Below are positions 7,876-13,885 of a stretch of 16,130 bases of DNA, piece after piece. Location: positions 1 to 16,130 of the forward strand of contig JAHKZS010000155.1 of NCBI GenBank assembly GCA_020626545.1. The letters run 5' to 3'. The notes beneath the pieces were generated by a model that searched no databases, was not told where the DNA came from, and worked only from the letters and a program-made list of their open reading frames with translations. Numbering within the stretch: the first letter of the stretch is position 1; the number at the start of each line of letters is the position of its first letter. The position numbers and the translations under genes are program-made. This DNA is from a bacterium (lineage in GTDB: Bacteria > Bacillota > Clostridia > Oscillospirales > Acutalibacteraceae).

Positions 7876-7904
7876 AGTATACTATTTTTCAGCCCTAAAA
7901 GCAA
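7876..7904 (-). promoter_or_regulatory. Promoter of the membrane protein-pyrC-aldolase-pyrF operon
   Basis: On the minus strand TTGCTT (7899-7904) is followed after 17 bases by TATACT (7876-7881). An overlapping TATAAT (7869-7874) is an alternative -10. The leader to 7782 is about 90 bases and shows only a weak GTAAG/CTTAC stem. I see no PyrR-binding motif or anti-terminator pair. Confidence 0.6.
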
Positions 7905-7939
7905 GATAAAACGCGAAATATAGAGTAGAAACTTATATC

Positions 7940-7968
7940 TTTACGAGATATGTTTTTTGTGGTAAAAT
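7940..7968 (+). promoter_or_regulatory. Promoter of the Nif11-like gene
   Basis: TTTACG (7940-7945), a 17-base spacer and TAAAAT (7963-7968) place the transcript start near 7975. That leaves only about ten bases before the ATG and a weak ribosome binding site (GGTGAT). It lies back to back with the pyr operon promoter. Confidence 0.55.
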
Positions 7969-7984
7969 TACAAATGGTGATGAT

Positions 7985-8269
7985 ATGTTTCAACATAAAC
8001 TTGAAAAGCTTCTAAACGACGCTAAAAATAACGCTGATTTACGAAAACAGCTTATTAAAACCAAAAACTCAAGCGAGCCTATGAAGGAGTTTTGCGATAT
8101 ATGCCAAAGCTTCGGTCACGAAATCTACCTCGGCGAGCTGTTCGCCTACGGTCAGGATATGAACGATTCCAAGCTTAGAGCCACTAACGGCGGCGGAAGC
8201 TTCGCCATAGAGGGTTGGGATGACGCGCTTGAAAATATTTATGACGAATTGGAAAAAGCCGAGCGGTGA
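7985..8269 (+). CDS. Nif11-like small protein with double-glycine motif
   Basis: The 94-residue product resembles Nif11-type leader peptides, the precursor class seen with some lanthipeptides and thiazole/oxazole peptides. An N-terminal helix pattern (LEKLLNDAKNNADLRKQL, 6-23) is followed by a segment ending in GHEIYLGEL (44-52). A ...DSKLRATNGGG motif (61-71) is placed where such leaders are cut. The 23-24 residues after the glycines hold no cysteine and no threonine, only one serine, and include GWDDALENIYDEL. That is a poor substrate for lanthionine or azoline chemistry. No modification enzyme, protease or ABC exporter is in the window. It is monocistronic, between two minus-strand operons. 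The last codons (Ala-Glu-Arg) are encoded by the terminator stem. It could be a RiPP-like precursor, an orphan leader-fold protein or a small regulator. Confidence 0.75.
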   Translation: MFQHKLEKLLNDAKNNADLRKQLIKTKNSSEPMKEFCDICQSFGHEIYLGELFAYGQDMNDSKLRATNGGGSFAIEGWDDALENIYDELEKAER

Positions 8270-8290
8270 ACGCTCGGCTCTCTTTATTTT
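8252..8290. terminator. Two-way terminator shared by convergent genes
   Basis: A perfect 9-bp stem, AGCCGAGCG at 8257-8265 with its complement at 8271-8279, encloses the loop GTGAA. The loop contains the TGA stop codon of the plus-strand gene. On the plus strand it is followed by CTCTTTATTTT; on the minus strand by TTTTTCC, which terminates the antiporter gene. Confidence 0.88.
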
Positions 8291-9627
8291 ACCTTAGTTT
8301 TTATAATTACGACATCCTCGTTTTCTTTTTCCTTGTACATCTGCTGGTACTTCATATTCTTCTGCTGGGTTTCACGGTCGGTAATATGCTTAACCTTATT
8401 ATCGGGCCAGATTGAGTACAGGATTTTCAGTATAATCGGGGTTAAAAGCGACGAGGTTATTATCAGCGGTACTACCGCGAAGTTAATCGTCTTATTGAGT
8501 ATCCCCGCGGAGATACCCTTATCCGCTACAATCAGCGCGACCTCTCCCCTGGTCATCATACCTACGCCGATTTTCAGCGAATCGGATTTGCTGAATCGGC
8601 ACGCCTTAGCCATAGCTCCGCAACCGATAATCTTCGCAAGCATAGCGACGATTGTAATAACCGCTGCGAATCCGAGGATCGAGATTGAAAAGCCCTTTAA
8701 GTTCGATTTCAAGCCGACGCTCGCGAAAAACACAGGGCCGAAGAACATATACAGACACACGTCGATTTTTTCCTCGATATACGAAGCGCTTTTGAGCTCG
8801 CAGAAAATAATACCCGCGGCGTAAGCGCCCGTTATATCGGCGATACCGAAGTATGTTTCGGCGATATACGAAAAGAAAAAGCAAAAAGCCATAGCGAAAA
8901 TCGGGATAGTGCGGGTATGAGGACGGCGGTTTTCGAGCCATTTAAAGCTCTTGAATAACAGAAATCCCGCGGCAACCGCAATAGCGAAGAACGCCGCGAT
9001 TTTAAGACAGATTATGCCGAGGTTTTCGTGATTACCTTTTTCGCCGTTATTGGAAAGAGTCATAACGAACGTAAGCACTACCATTCCGATAACGTCGTCG
9101 ATAATAGCGGCGCTGAGGATAGTATTTCCGACCTCGGTACGCAGATATCCGAGCTCTTTCAGAGCCTGGACGGTGATACTTACCGAAGTCGCGGCAAGGA
9201 TTGTACCGACGGTAAGCGCCTCGAAAAACTGATTTCCGTTATTTAAACCGAAAAGATAATAAACTCCCGTTCCCGCGGCGAGCGGTACCGCCACTCCCGC
9301 GCAGGCGATTAAAAACGCCTTAGGCCCTACCTTTAAAAGTTCCTTTAAATTAGTACCCAAGCCTGCTGAGAACATCAGCATAATTACGCCTATCTCGGCG
9401 ATTGAGCGGATAGACAGCCCGTACTGGGGGTTACTTATATCAACTATATTCAGAATACAGGGGCCGAGTATAAGTCCCGCGACTATTTCGCCTACAACCT
9501 GGGGCATTTGAAGTTTTCGCGCGACAAGTCCCAGAAATTTCGCCACGCAAAAAACTAACGCGAGCGGAAATAAGATTTGGAACAATTCCACCTTATTAAA
9601 ATAACTCGCGATATCATGTGCATTCAT
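8284..9627 (-). CDS. CPA2-family monovalent cation/proton antiporter
   Basis: An integral membrane protein of about 447 residues with roughly twelve hydrophobic segments, of the Kef/NapA/GerN type (Na+/H+ exchanger domain). It exchanges Na+ or K+ for H+ across the cytoplasmic membrane. Marks are MPQVVGEIVAGLILGP near the first helices, ATSVSITVQAL (about 146-156) and SAAIIDDVIG with adjacent Asp177-Asp178. The Asp pair is typical of electrogenic Na+/H+ exchangers such as NapA. There is no C-terminal TrkA-N (RCK) domain, so it is not a full KefB/KefC. A GTG at 9636 and an ATG at 9633 also lie in frame, but GGAG is eight bases before the ATG at 9627, which is chosen. The gene stands alone. Ion specificity cannot be read from the sequence. 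Confidence 0.88.
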   Translation of the reverse strand: MNAHDIASYFNKVELFQILFPLALVFCVAKFLGLVARKLQMPQVVGEIVAGLILGPCILNIVDISNPQYGLSIRSIAEIGVIMLMFSAGLGTNLKELLKVGPKAFLIACAGVAVPLAAGTGVYYLFGLNNGNQFFEALTVGTILAATSVSITVQALKELGYLRTEVGNTILSAAIIDDVIGMVVLTFVMTLSNNGEKGNHENLGIICLKIAAFFAIAVAAGFLLFKSFKWLENRRPHTRTIPIFAMAFCFFFSYIAETYFGIADITGAYAAGIIFCELKSASYIEEKIDVCLYMFFGPVFFASVGLKSNLKGFSISILGFAAVITIVAMLAKIIGCGAMAKACRFSKSDSLKIGVGMMTRGEVALIVADKGISAGILNKTINFAVVPLIITSSLLTPIILKILYSIWPDNKVKHITDRETQQKNMKYQQMYKEKENEDVVIIKTKVK

Positions 9628-9668
9628 TTTCATCACTCCATAAAATTACAATAAAAATACCAAAAAGT

Positions 9669-9696
9669 ATTATAGCACTTTAATATATAATTTCAA
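9669..9696 (-). promoter_or_regulatory. Promoter of the antiporter gene
   Basis: On the minus strand TTGAAA (9691-9696), a 16-base spacer and an exact TATAAT (9669-9674) are present, with a TG one base before the -10 (extended -10). The leader is about 35 bases. Confidence 0.75.
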
Positions 9697-9700
9697 GTTC

Positions 9701-9737
9701 AAAAAGAAAACTCCAAAGCCCATTAGAACTTTGGAGT
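9701..9737 (-). terminator. Terminator of the NUDIX/acyltransferase/ASCH operon
   Basis: The 9-bp stem ACTCCAAAG (9710-9718) with its complement (9729-9737) and a 10-base loop is followed on the minus strand by TTTCTTTTT. It lies about 65 bases past the ASCH stop and upstream of the antiporter promoter. Confidence 0.82.
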
Positions 9738-9802
9738 ATAAAGATAAAATAATTCAGGCAATTATTGCGGGAGTTCCCCAAACGATAAATCAATTCAGCA
9801 TA

Positions 9803-10150
9803 TTAAGCTCCAATTATTTTTATTTCAATGCCAAGAACACCATATTTTGCTTGCTGTTCCGGCGTGTAATACAAATCCATATCTTCGGGTTTAGCGGTTG
9901 CAATATCAGCTTTCTTATAGCCGCATTTTAATAAAGGCAATTTCTGATACAATTCAGCAAAGGAGTCAAATCTATGTATAGCGATTACTTCTGCGGTCAG
10001 TTTTTCTCCGGTTTCAATTTGAGTGAATTCAATTATATCGCCGACTTTTATACTCTGTCGCTTTTCGTCATTCAAGCGCAACTCAATAGTTTTTTGACCG
10101 CTGCTTATCATTTCAAAAGGTTCGGGATTCAAATTCATTTTGTGTGTCAT
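9803..10150 (-). CDS. ASCH domain protein
   Basis: A single-domain protein of 115 residues. ASCH folds are PUA-like and are thought to bind RNA or nucleotides; E. coli YqfB of this family hydrolyses N4-acetylcytidine. The signature GQKTIELRLNDEKRQSIKVGD (18-38) holds the conserved Lys20, Thr21 and Arg25. The end (YTPEQQAKYGVLGIEI) is typical of short ASCH proteins. The ATG overlaps the stop codon of the acyltransferase gene as ATGA, with AAGG eight bases upstream. A second ATG four codons on (MNLNPEPF) is possible but has a worse site. It is the last gene of an accessory operon. Substrate is not known from sequence. Confidence 0.85.
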   Translation of the reverse strand: MTHKMNLNPEPFEMISSGQKTIELRLNDEKRQSIKVGDIIEFTQIETGEKLTAEVIAIHRFDSFAELYQKLPLLKCGYKKADIATAKPEDMDLYYTPEQQAKYGVLGIEIKIIGA

Positions 10151-10953
10151 AGCTTTAACCTTCCATAAGCATTTCTTATAACTCCGCCCGAAAAAATATG
10201 CTTTTTCATATTTCTTTGCAACGAGGTATTTTCGGGTAGATTATCATAATCTGTCGTTCTTGTATTGTATAGCCACTCAATGAAGTCAGTACTGATTTCA
10301 CCCTCATCAAAAATCTCAAAGCGGTATTGAAAACTCAGAATATTTGAGTTATCGTTTAGCATTTCTTTGAGTTGCCTATCCAATAACCAAGAATGACAGC
10401 GGTATTCAGCATTTGATAATTCGGGATAATATGTAGCGAAAAAGTGCTTTGCACTGGCTAAAGAATTATCAATAGCAGAAGGTGAGAAATCAACGTCTGA
10501 TGGAATGTGAATCCCGATAACGATATTTTCTTCAATGTGTTTCATTTCATATTCTAACTCGCCGATTCTGAATAAATGACATCCTGCTTGGCGAGTCGTC
10601 CACCAATAGCGGTCGAAATATAGCTTGCCCGTCATTTGAGAAGTTTCATCAATAAAGCGGGTGTAGCATTTCATTGTGGCGAAGTAAATCTCATCGCTGA
10701 TACCCTTGTCTTTGTAAATCTCGTACACATCAGCTGACGCTTTCAGCATACAGGCAAGAATTTTTATATTATCGGTATCCTCTCTGAGTATAGTTTGAAT
10801 CTCTGCCAATGCTTTTGACATTTTTTCGTAATTCTGAAAATCTCTTAATTGATTGGCTACTATTGAAAAATCAAAACCATTTGCAAACTCAATTACGCAA
10901 GATTTGATTTCGGGTTGCAGATTGATTTTGTCACATAAATTTGTAATGTTCAT
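10147..10953 (-). CDS. Acyltransferase domain protein (NAT_N/GNAT_C type)
   Basis: A predicted cytoplasmic protein of 268 residues. An all-helical N-terminal part is followed by a GNAT-like C-terminal part. The marks are RYWWTTRQAGCHLFRIGELE (115-134), GIHIPSDVDFSP (147-158), SLASAKHFF (164-172) and CHSWLLD (186-192), which I recognise from the family annotated as acyltransferase domain-containing protein (formerly DUF5596). No substrate is known for it. The frame is open up to 11007, but the ATG at 10951-10953 has GAGG just upstream and forms an ATGA overlap with the NUDIX stop. The longer form would overlap NUDIX by 58 bases, so the inner start is chosen. Base composition is lower in G+C than the flanking housekeeping genes. 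Confidence 0.82.
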   Translation of the reverse strand: MNITNLCDKINLQPEIKSCVIEFANGFDFSIVANQLRDFQNYEKMSKALAEIQTILREDTDNIKILACMLKASADVYEIYKDKGISDEIYFATMKCYTRFIDETSQMTGKLYFDRYWWTTRQAGCHLFRIGELEYEMKHIEENIVIGIHIPSDVDFSPSAIDNSLASAKHFFATYYPELSNAEYRCHSWLLDRQLKEMLNDNSNILSFQYRFEIFDEGEISTDFIEWLYNTRTTDYDNLPENTSLQRNMKKHIFSGGVIRNAYGRLKL

Positions 10954-11375
10954 ATTATCCTCATAGCCTTTTCCAACAACAACGGCTGAATCTGCGGATA
11001 TGTCCAATTTGTCGGTAATTCGTCAAATAATTCAATCCTTTCAATTTCGCTGTGCAGTTCACCTTCAAAACTCTTTATCTGTGCGTAGTAGAGCTTACCA
11101 AAGGATTCCTTACCATCAAAGTTATCAGGAGCCGTTACAGAATAGATACAAACCGGCTGAATAGCATAATCTATTGCTCCGGTTTCTTCGTATAATTCAC
11201 GCTTGGCTGTATCGTCAATAGCTTCGCCTGCTTCTCTGTGACCGCCGGGGCATTCGTATGTATTACGTTCTTTATGTTTACAGAATACCCATTTGCCGTT
11301 GGATTGTGCAACAATAACAGCGAATTTAAGCAAGCTGTCATCTACCGTATCATAAAATCTCACTATCGTCTCCAT
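10950..11375 (-). CDS. NUDIX hydrolase
   Basis: The 141-residue enzyme carries a complete Nudix box: G45-x5-E51-x7-R59-E60-L61-x-E63-E64-x-G66. It should cleave a nucleoside diphosphate linked to another group and need Mg2+. Family members act on oxidised nucleotides, NDP-sugars, ADP-ribose or capped RNA, and the box alone does not say which. The N-terminal KFAVIVAQSNGKWVFCKHKERNTYECPGG is the usual MutT-like opening. The ATG follows the GNAT remnant stop by three bases, and its AAGGA site lies within the last codons of that remnant, so the two are arranged for coupled translation. Its stop overlaps the acyltransferase start as ATGA. Confidence 0.92.
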   Translation of the reverse strand: METIVRFYDTVDDSLLKFAVIVAQSNGKWVFCKHKERNTYECPGGHREAGEAIDDTAKRELYEETGAIDYAIQPVCIYSVTAPDNFDGKESFGKLYYAQIKSFEGELHSEIERIELFDELPTNWTYPQIQPLLLEKAMRII

Positions 11376-11378
11376 AAT

Positions 11379-11519
11379 TCAATCCTTCTCGTAAAATACA
11401 ATCGTCATTCTGTCGTTGATTTGCTCGGTTTTACCTGTTTGATGGTAACCGAGCTTTTCATATAAATAGCAGTTACCTCTTTCTTGCAAAATAGTGTCGA
11501 GCTTTATATCTTTTAACAT
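11379..11519 (-). pseudogene. Truncated GNAT acetyltransferase (C-terminal remnant)
   Basis: A 46-codon open frame starting MLKDIKLDTILQ and ending MTIVFYEKD. It includes GNCYLYEKLGYHQTGKTEQI, which matches the C-terminal beta strands of GNAT N-acetyltransferases (the N.x.LYEKLGY motif after the acetyl-CoA helix). The acetyl-CoA binding loop and the whole N-terminal half, over 100 residues, are missing. An in-frame TAA stands three codons before the ATG. There is no ribosome binding site: the predicted transcript begins about two bases before the ATG. It is therefore probably a deletion remnant that now serves as leader for the NUDIX gene, or a leaderless short peptide. Confidence 0.75.
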
Positions 11520-11527
11520 ACTTTTTT

Positions 11528-11556
11528 ATTTTATCACGAATCTGAAAATATAGCAA
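11528..11556 (-). promoter_or_regulatory. Promoter of the accessory (NUDIX) operon
   Basis: On the minus strand TTGCTA (11551-11556), 17 bases and TAAAAT (11528-11533) are present, with TG one base before the -10. The predicted start near 11521 nearly coincides with the ATG of the GNAT remnant. Confidence 0.6.
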
Positions 11557-11579
11557 TAAAAGCTACAATAGCTTTCCGA

Positions 11580-11613
11580 TAAAAAGAAAACCTCCCGAAT
11601 AATCGAGAGGTTT
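11580..11613 (-). terminator. Terminator of rplM-rpsI
   Basis: In the minus-strand RNA, AAACCUCUCGAU (11602-11613) pairs with 11588-11599, including one G-U pair, and is followed by a U-rich run (complement of 11580-11590). On the plus strand the G-U pair becomes a mismatch, which supports minus-strand use. Confidence 0.85.
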
Positions 11614-11634
11614 GGAATACAACAAATGTAATTC

Positions 11635-12036
11635 TTATCTCTTGGAGAACTGCGGTGCGCGGCGAGCTCCTTTGAGACCGTATTTCTTTCTTTCCTTCAT
11701 TCTCGGGTCACGAGTGAGGAAGCCTGCCTTCTTAAGAGCAGGACGGAGAGCGTCGCTGTCATACTGGAGAAGCGCGCGGGAGATACCGTGACGGATAGCA
11801 CCCGCCTGGCCTGTAACACCGCCGCCGTTTACACGACATACTACGTCGAACTTCTCGCCTGTTTCTGTGAGCTCGAGAGGCTGACGAACGATGAGTTTTA
11901 ATGTTTCAAGACCGAAATAATCGTCGATATCTCTGTCGTTGATTGTTACTTTACCTGTACCCTGGTAAAGTCTTACACGAGCTACGGAAGACTTTCTTCT
12001 TCCTGTGCCGTAAAAATAAGGTGTCTTATCGTACAT
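11635..12036 (-). CDS. rpsI: 30S ribosomal protein S9
   Basis: A protein of the 30S head whose C-terminal tail reaches the P-site tRNA. The 133 residues include [15 protein letters not shown] (9-23), [15 protein letters not shown] (71-85) and the basic end [17 protein letters not shown], with the conserved final SKR. The length is close to the bacterial norm of about 130. The ATG has AAGGAGG nine bases upstream. It lies 17 bp after rplM, the usual bacterial pairing, and is followed by an intrinsic terminator. Confidence 0.98.
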   Translation of the reverse strand: MYDKTPYFYGTGRRKSSVARVRLYQGTGKVTINDRDIDDYFGLETLKLIVRQPLELTETGEKFDVVCRVNGGGVTGQAGAIRHGISRALLQYDSDALRPALKKAGFLTRDPRMKERKKYGLKGARRAPQFSKR

Positions 12037-12053
12037 AATTTTCTGCCTCCTTC

Positions 12054-12482
12054 TTATGCTTCTACAGCCTCAGGCTTCTGAGCCTGATGATTGTGTTCAG
12101 CGCCCTCAAAGAGACGAAGTCTCAGAAAAGCGCTTCTGCCGATAGTATTTGACGGAAGCATACCCTTAACAGCAAGCTCCATAGCCTTAGTAGGACGAGT
12201 TGCCATAAGTGTATCGTAACGTGTTTCCTTTAAGTGACCGATATAACCGGTGTGACGCTGCCACTTCTTCTGAGTGAGCTTGTTACCGGTTAAAACGGCG
12301 TCTTTACAATTGATGATAATTACATGATCTCCGCAATCTACGTGGGGAGTAAAGATAGGCTTATGCTTACCTCTTAAAAGAGTAGCAGCCTGAGTAGCGA
12401 CACGACCGAGCGGCTTGCCCGCAGCGTCGATTACGAACCATTTGCGTTCGATTTCGCCTTTTTTTGCCATATAAGTTGACAT
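12054..12482 (-). CDS. rplM: 50S ribosomal protein L13
   Basis: An early-assembly protein of the 50S subunit that binds 23S rRNA. The 142 residues include [21 protein letters not shown] (7-27), [19 protein letters not shown] (41-59), [10 protein letters not shown] (77-86) and [10 protein letters not shown] (107-116), all diagnostic. The ATG has AGGAGG about seven bases upstream; a second in-frame ATG lies four codons on but has no site. It is the first gene of rplM-rpsI and transcribed from a consensus promoter with a leader of about 35 bases. Confidence 0.98.
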   Translation of the reverse strand: MSTYMAKKGEIERKWFVIDAAGKPLGRVATQAATLLRGKHKPIFTPHVDCGDHVIIINCKDAVLTGNKLTQKKWQRHTGYIGHLKETRYDTLMATRPTKAMELAVKGMLPSNTIGRSAFLRLRLFEGAEHNHQAQKPEAVEA

Positions 12483-12525
12483 AGCGTTTCCTCCTAGTCT
12501 TTAAATACTTTTCTGATGCTTGACT

Positions 12526-12554
12526 ATTATAACAACCTCGAGGGCGGTTGTCAA
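12526..12554 (-). promoter_or_regulatory. Consensus promoter of rplM-rpsI
   Basis: On the minus strand exact TTGACA (12549-12554), 17 bases and exact TATAAT (12526-12531), with TG one base before the -10. The spacer holds the palindrome CCTCGAGG (12536-12543). The leader of about 35 bases is too short for an L13 autoregulatory structure of the Bacillus type. Confidence 0.92.
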
Positions 12555-12673
12555 TACTTTTTTACGATTTTTTTAATTTAGAAAACGCAATCTCTTAAAA
12601 TCATCAAAATACTCATTTATTCTCGATTTTACTAATTTGCGATTTTAATATTTTTCTGCATAAAATATACGAT

Positions 12674-12708
12674 TATTGCTGGACTTTTAGCAATATGGCT
12701 GATATAAT
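12674..12708 (+). promoter_or_regulatory. Promoter and possible operator of the ROK glucokinase
   Basis: TGGACT (12680-12685), 17 bases and TATAAT (12703-12708) with an extended -10 TG form the promoter. The inverted repeat TATTGCT (12674-12680) / AGCAATA (12689-12695) straddles the -35 hexamer, a classic place for a repressor. The promoter is fairly clear; the operator is inference. Confidence 0.6.
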
Positions 12709-12748
12709 GTATATGTAATTATTTATTAAACAAAGGAGGGTTCTTCCA

Positions 12749-13717
12749 ATGGTAGAATACAGAGTGGGAATTGACCTCGGCGGCACTAATATTGTAGCGG
12801 GCGTCGTTAGTCATGACACAAAGAAAAATGAATATGAAATTATAGCTAAGGCTGAGTGCAAAACGGCTATCCCCCGTCCCGAAGCCGACGTGTGCGATTC
12901 GATGGCGGATGTCGTTAAAAAGGCTATCAGAAAAGCTAAGCTCTCTATGGACGATATAGCGTATATCGGAATCGGCGTTCCCGGCGCGGTTAATCCCGAA
13001 ACGAGAATTGTAGAGACTTCGCCCAACCTTTTCTTTAAAAACTGGGAAGTCAGCAAGATGATGGAGGAACGCCTCAATAAATATGTTAAAATCGAAAACG
13101 ACGCTAACGCGGCTGCTTTAGGAGAGTTCCTCGCGGGTTCTGCTAAGGGATGCAAAAACGCCGTAGCCGTTACACTCGGAACAGGAGTCGGCGGCGGTAT
13201 CGTTATCGACGGTAAAATCTACAGCGGTTCTAACTTCGCGGGCGCTGAGCTCGGACATATGGTAATTGTTAAGGACGGTAAAAAATGCGGCTGTGGACGC
13301 AGAGGATGCTGGGAAGCTTACGCTTCGGCTACAGCTCTTATCAACCAGACTAAAGACGCTATCGTCAACGAAAAAGCTGAGTTCTCGTATATGCTCGACG
13401 CCGTAGACGGCGATATGAACAACGTAACAGGCAAAACTCCGTGGGACGCTATGCTCGCGGGCGACTCGACAGGCAAGGAAGTTATCGACAATTATATAAG
13501 CTACCTCGCTTGCGGTATTGTTAACGTAATTAACATATTCCAACCCGACGTACTTTGTATCGGCGGCGGAGTAAGTAAGCAGGGCGATAACCTCTTAAAT
13601 CCCGTGAGAGCGATTGTTGAGCAGGAAAGAATTACTAAGCATAACGACAAACAGACTATAATCTGCGCGGCAACTCTCGGCAACGACGCGGGTATTATCG
13701 GCGCGGCGTGCCTGTAA
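12749..13717 (+). CDS. glcK: ROK-family glucokinase
   Basis: Phosphorylates glucose, or a related hexose, with ATP at the entry to glycolysis. The 322 residues include the phosphate loop IDLGGTN (8-14), IGVPGAV (75-81) and ENDANAAALGE (116-126) with catalytic D118. GTGVGGGIVIDG (144-155) and the ROK zinc motif follow, with ligands H170, C180, C182 and C187 (CGCGRRGCWE). There is no helix-turn-helix domain, so it is a kinase and not a NagC/XylR-type repressor. The start has AAAGGAGGG seven to eight bases upstream. It is a single gene, divergent from rplM, with its own promoter and terminator. Sugar specificity among glucose, mannose, fructose or N-acetylated sugars is not certain. Confidence 0.9.
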   Translation: MVEYRVGIDLGGTNIVAGVVSHDTKKNEYEIIAKAECKTAIPRPEADVCDSMADVVKKAIRKAKLSMDDIAYIGIGVPGAVNPETRIVETSPNLFFKNWEVSKMMEERLNKYVKIENDANAAALGEFLAGSAKGCKNAVAVTLGTGVGGGIVIDGKIYSGSNFAGAELGHMVIVKDGKKCGCGRRGCWEAYASATALINQTKDAIVNEKAEFSYMLDAVDGDMNNVTGKTPWDAMLAGDSTGKEVIDNYISYLACGIVNVINIFQPDVLCIGGGVSKQGDNLLNPVRAIVEQERITKHNDKQTIICAATLGNDAGIIGAACL

Positions 13718-13721
13718 TTTA

Positions 13722-13756
13722 CAATTAACAATTAGCAATTAGCAATTAACAGTTAA
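13722..13756. repeat. Five tandem heptamers CAATTAR
   Basis: Five head-to-tail 7-bp units lie at 13722-13756: CAATTAA, CAATTAG, CAATTAG, CAATTAA, CAGTTAA. They fill the gap between the glucokinase stop and its terminator stem. Such short A+T-rich repeats often arise by slippage. Confidence 0.7.
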
Positions 13757-13796
13757 GGCGGAATGTTCGATGTGAACATTCCGCCGTTGTTATTTT
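13757..13796 (+). terminator. Intrinsic terminator of the glucokinase gene
   Basis: A perfect 12-bp stem, GGCGGAATGTTC at 13757-13768 with its complement at 13774-13785 and a GATGT loop, is followed by GTTGTTATTTT. On the minus strand it has no U-run, so it does not serve the lipoprotein gene. The remaining bases to 13885 show no gene or strong signal. Confidence 0.87.
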
Positions 13797-13885
13797 CTAT
13801 TAAGTTTTTATATTAAATCAAATTATTTAAACACAAGCTTTTCGGTATCCTTATAGCTTATCGTCATCGTTTTTGCTATTACCAA

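Noticed and set aside
8333..8824. 163-codon open frame antisense to the antiporter gene
   Set aside because: Its hydrophobic pattern mirrors the antisense of a membrane protein; no start signals.
12483..12525. L13 leader autoregulatory RNA
   Set aside because: The predicted leader is only about 35 bases and shows no stable structure like the Bacillus L13 leader.
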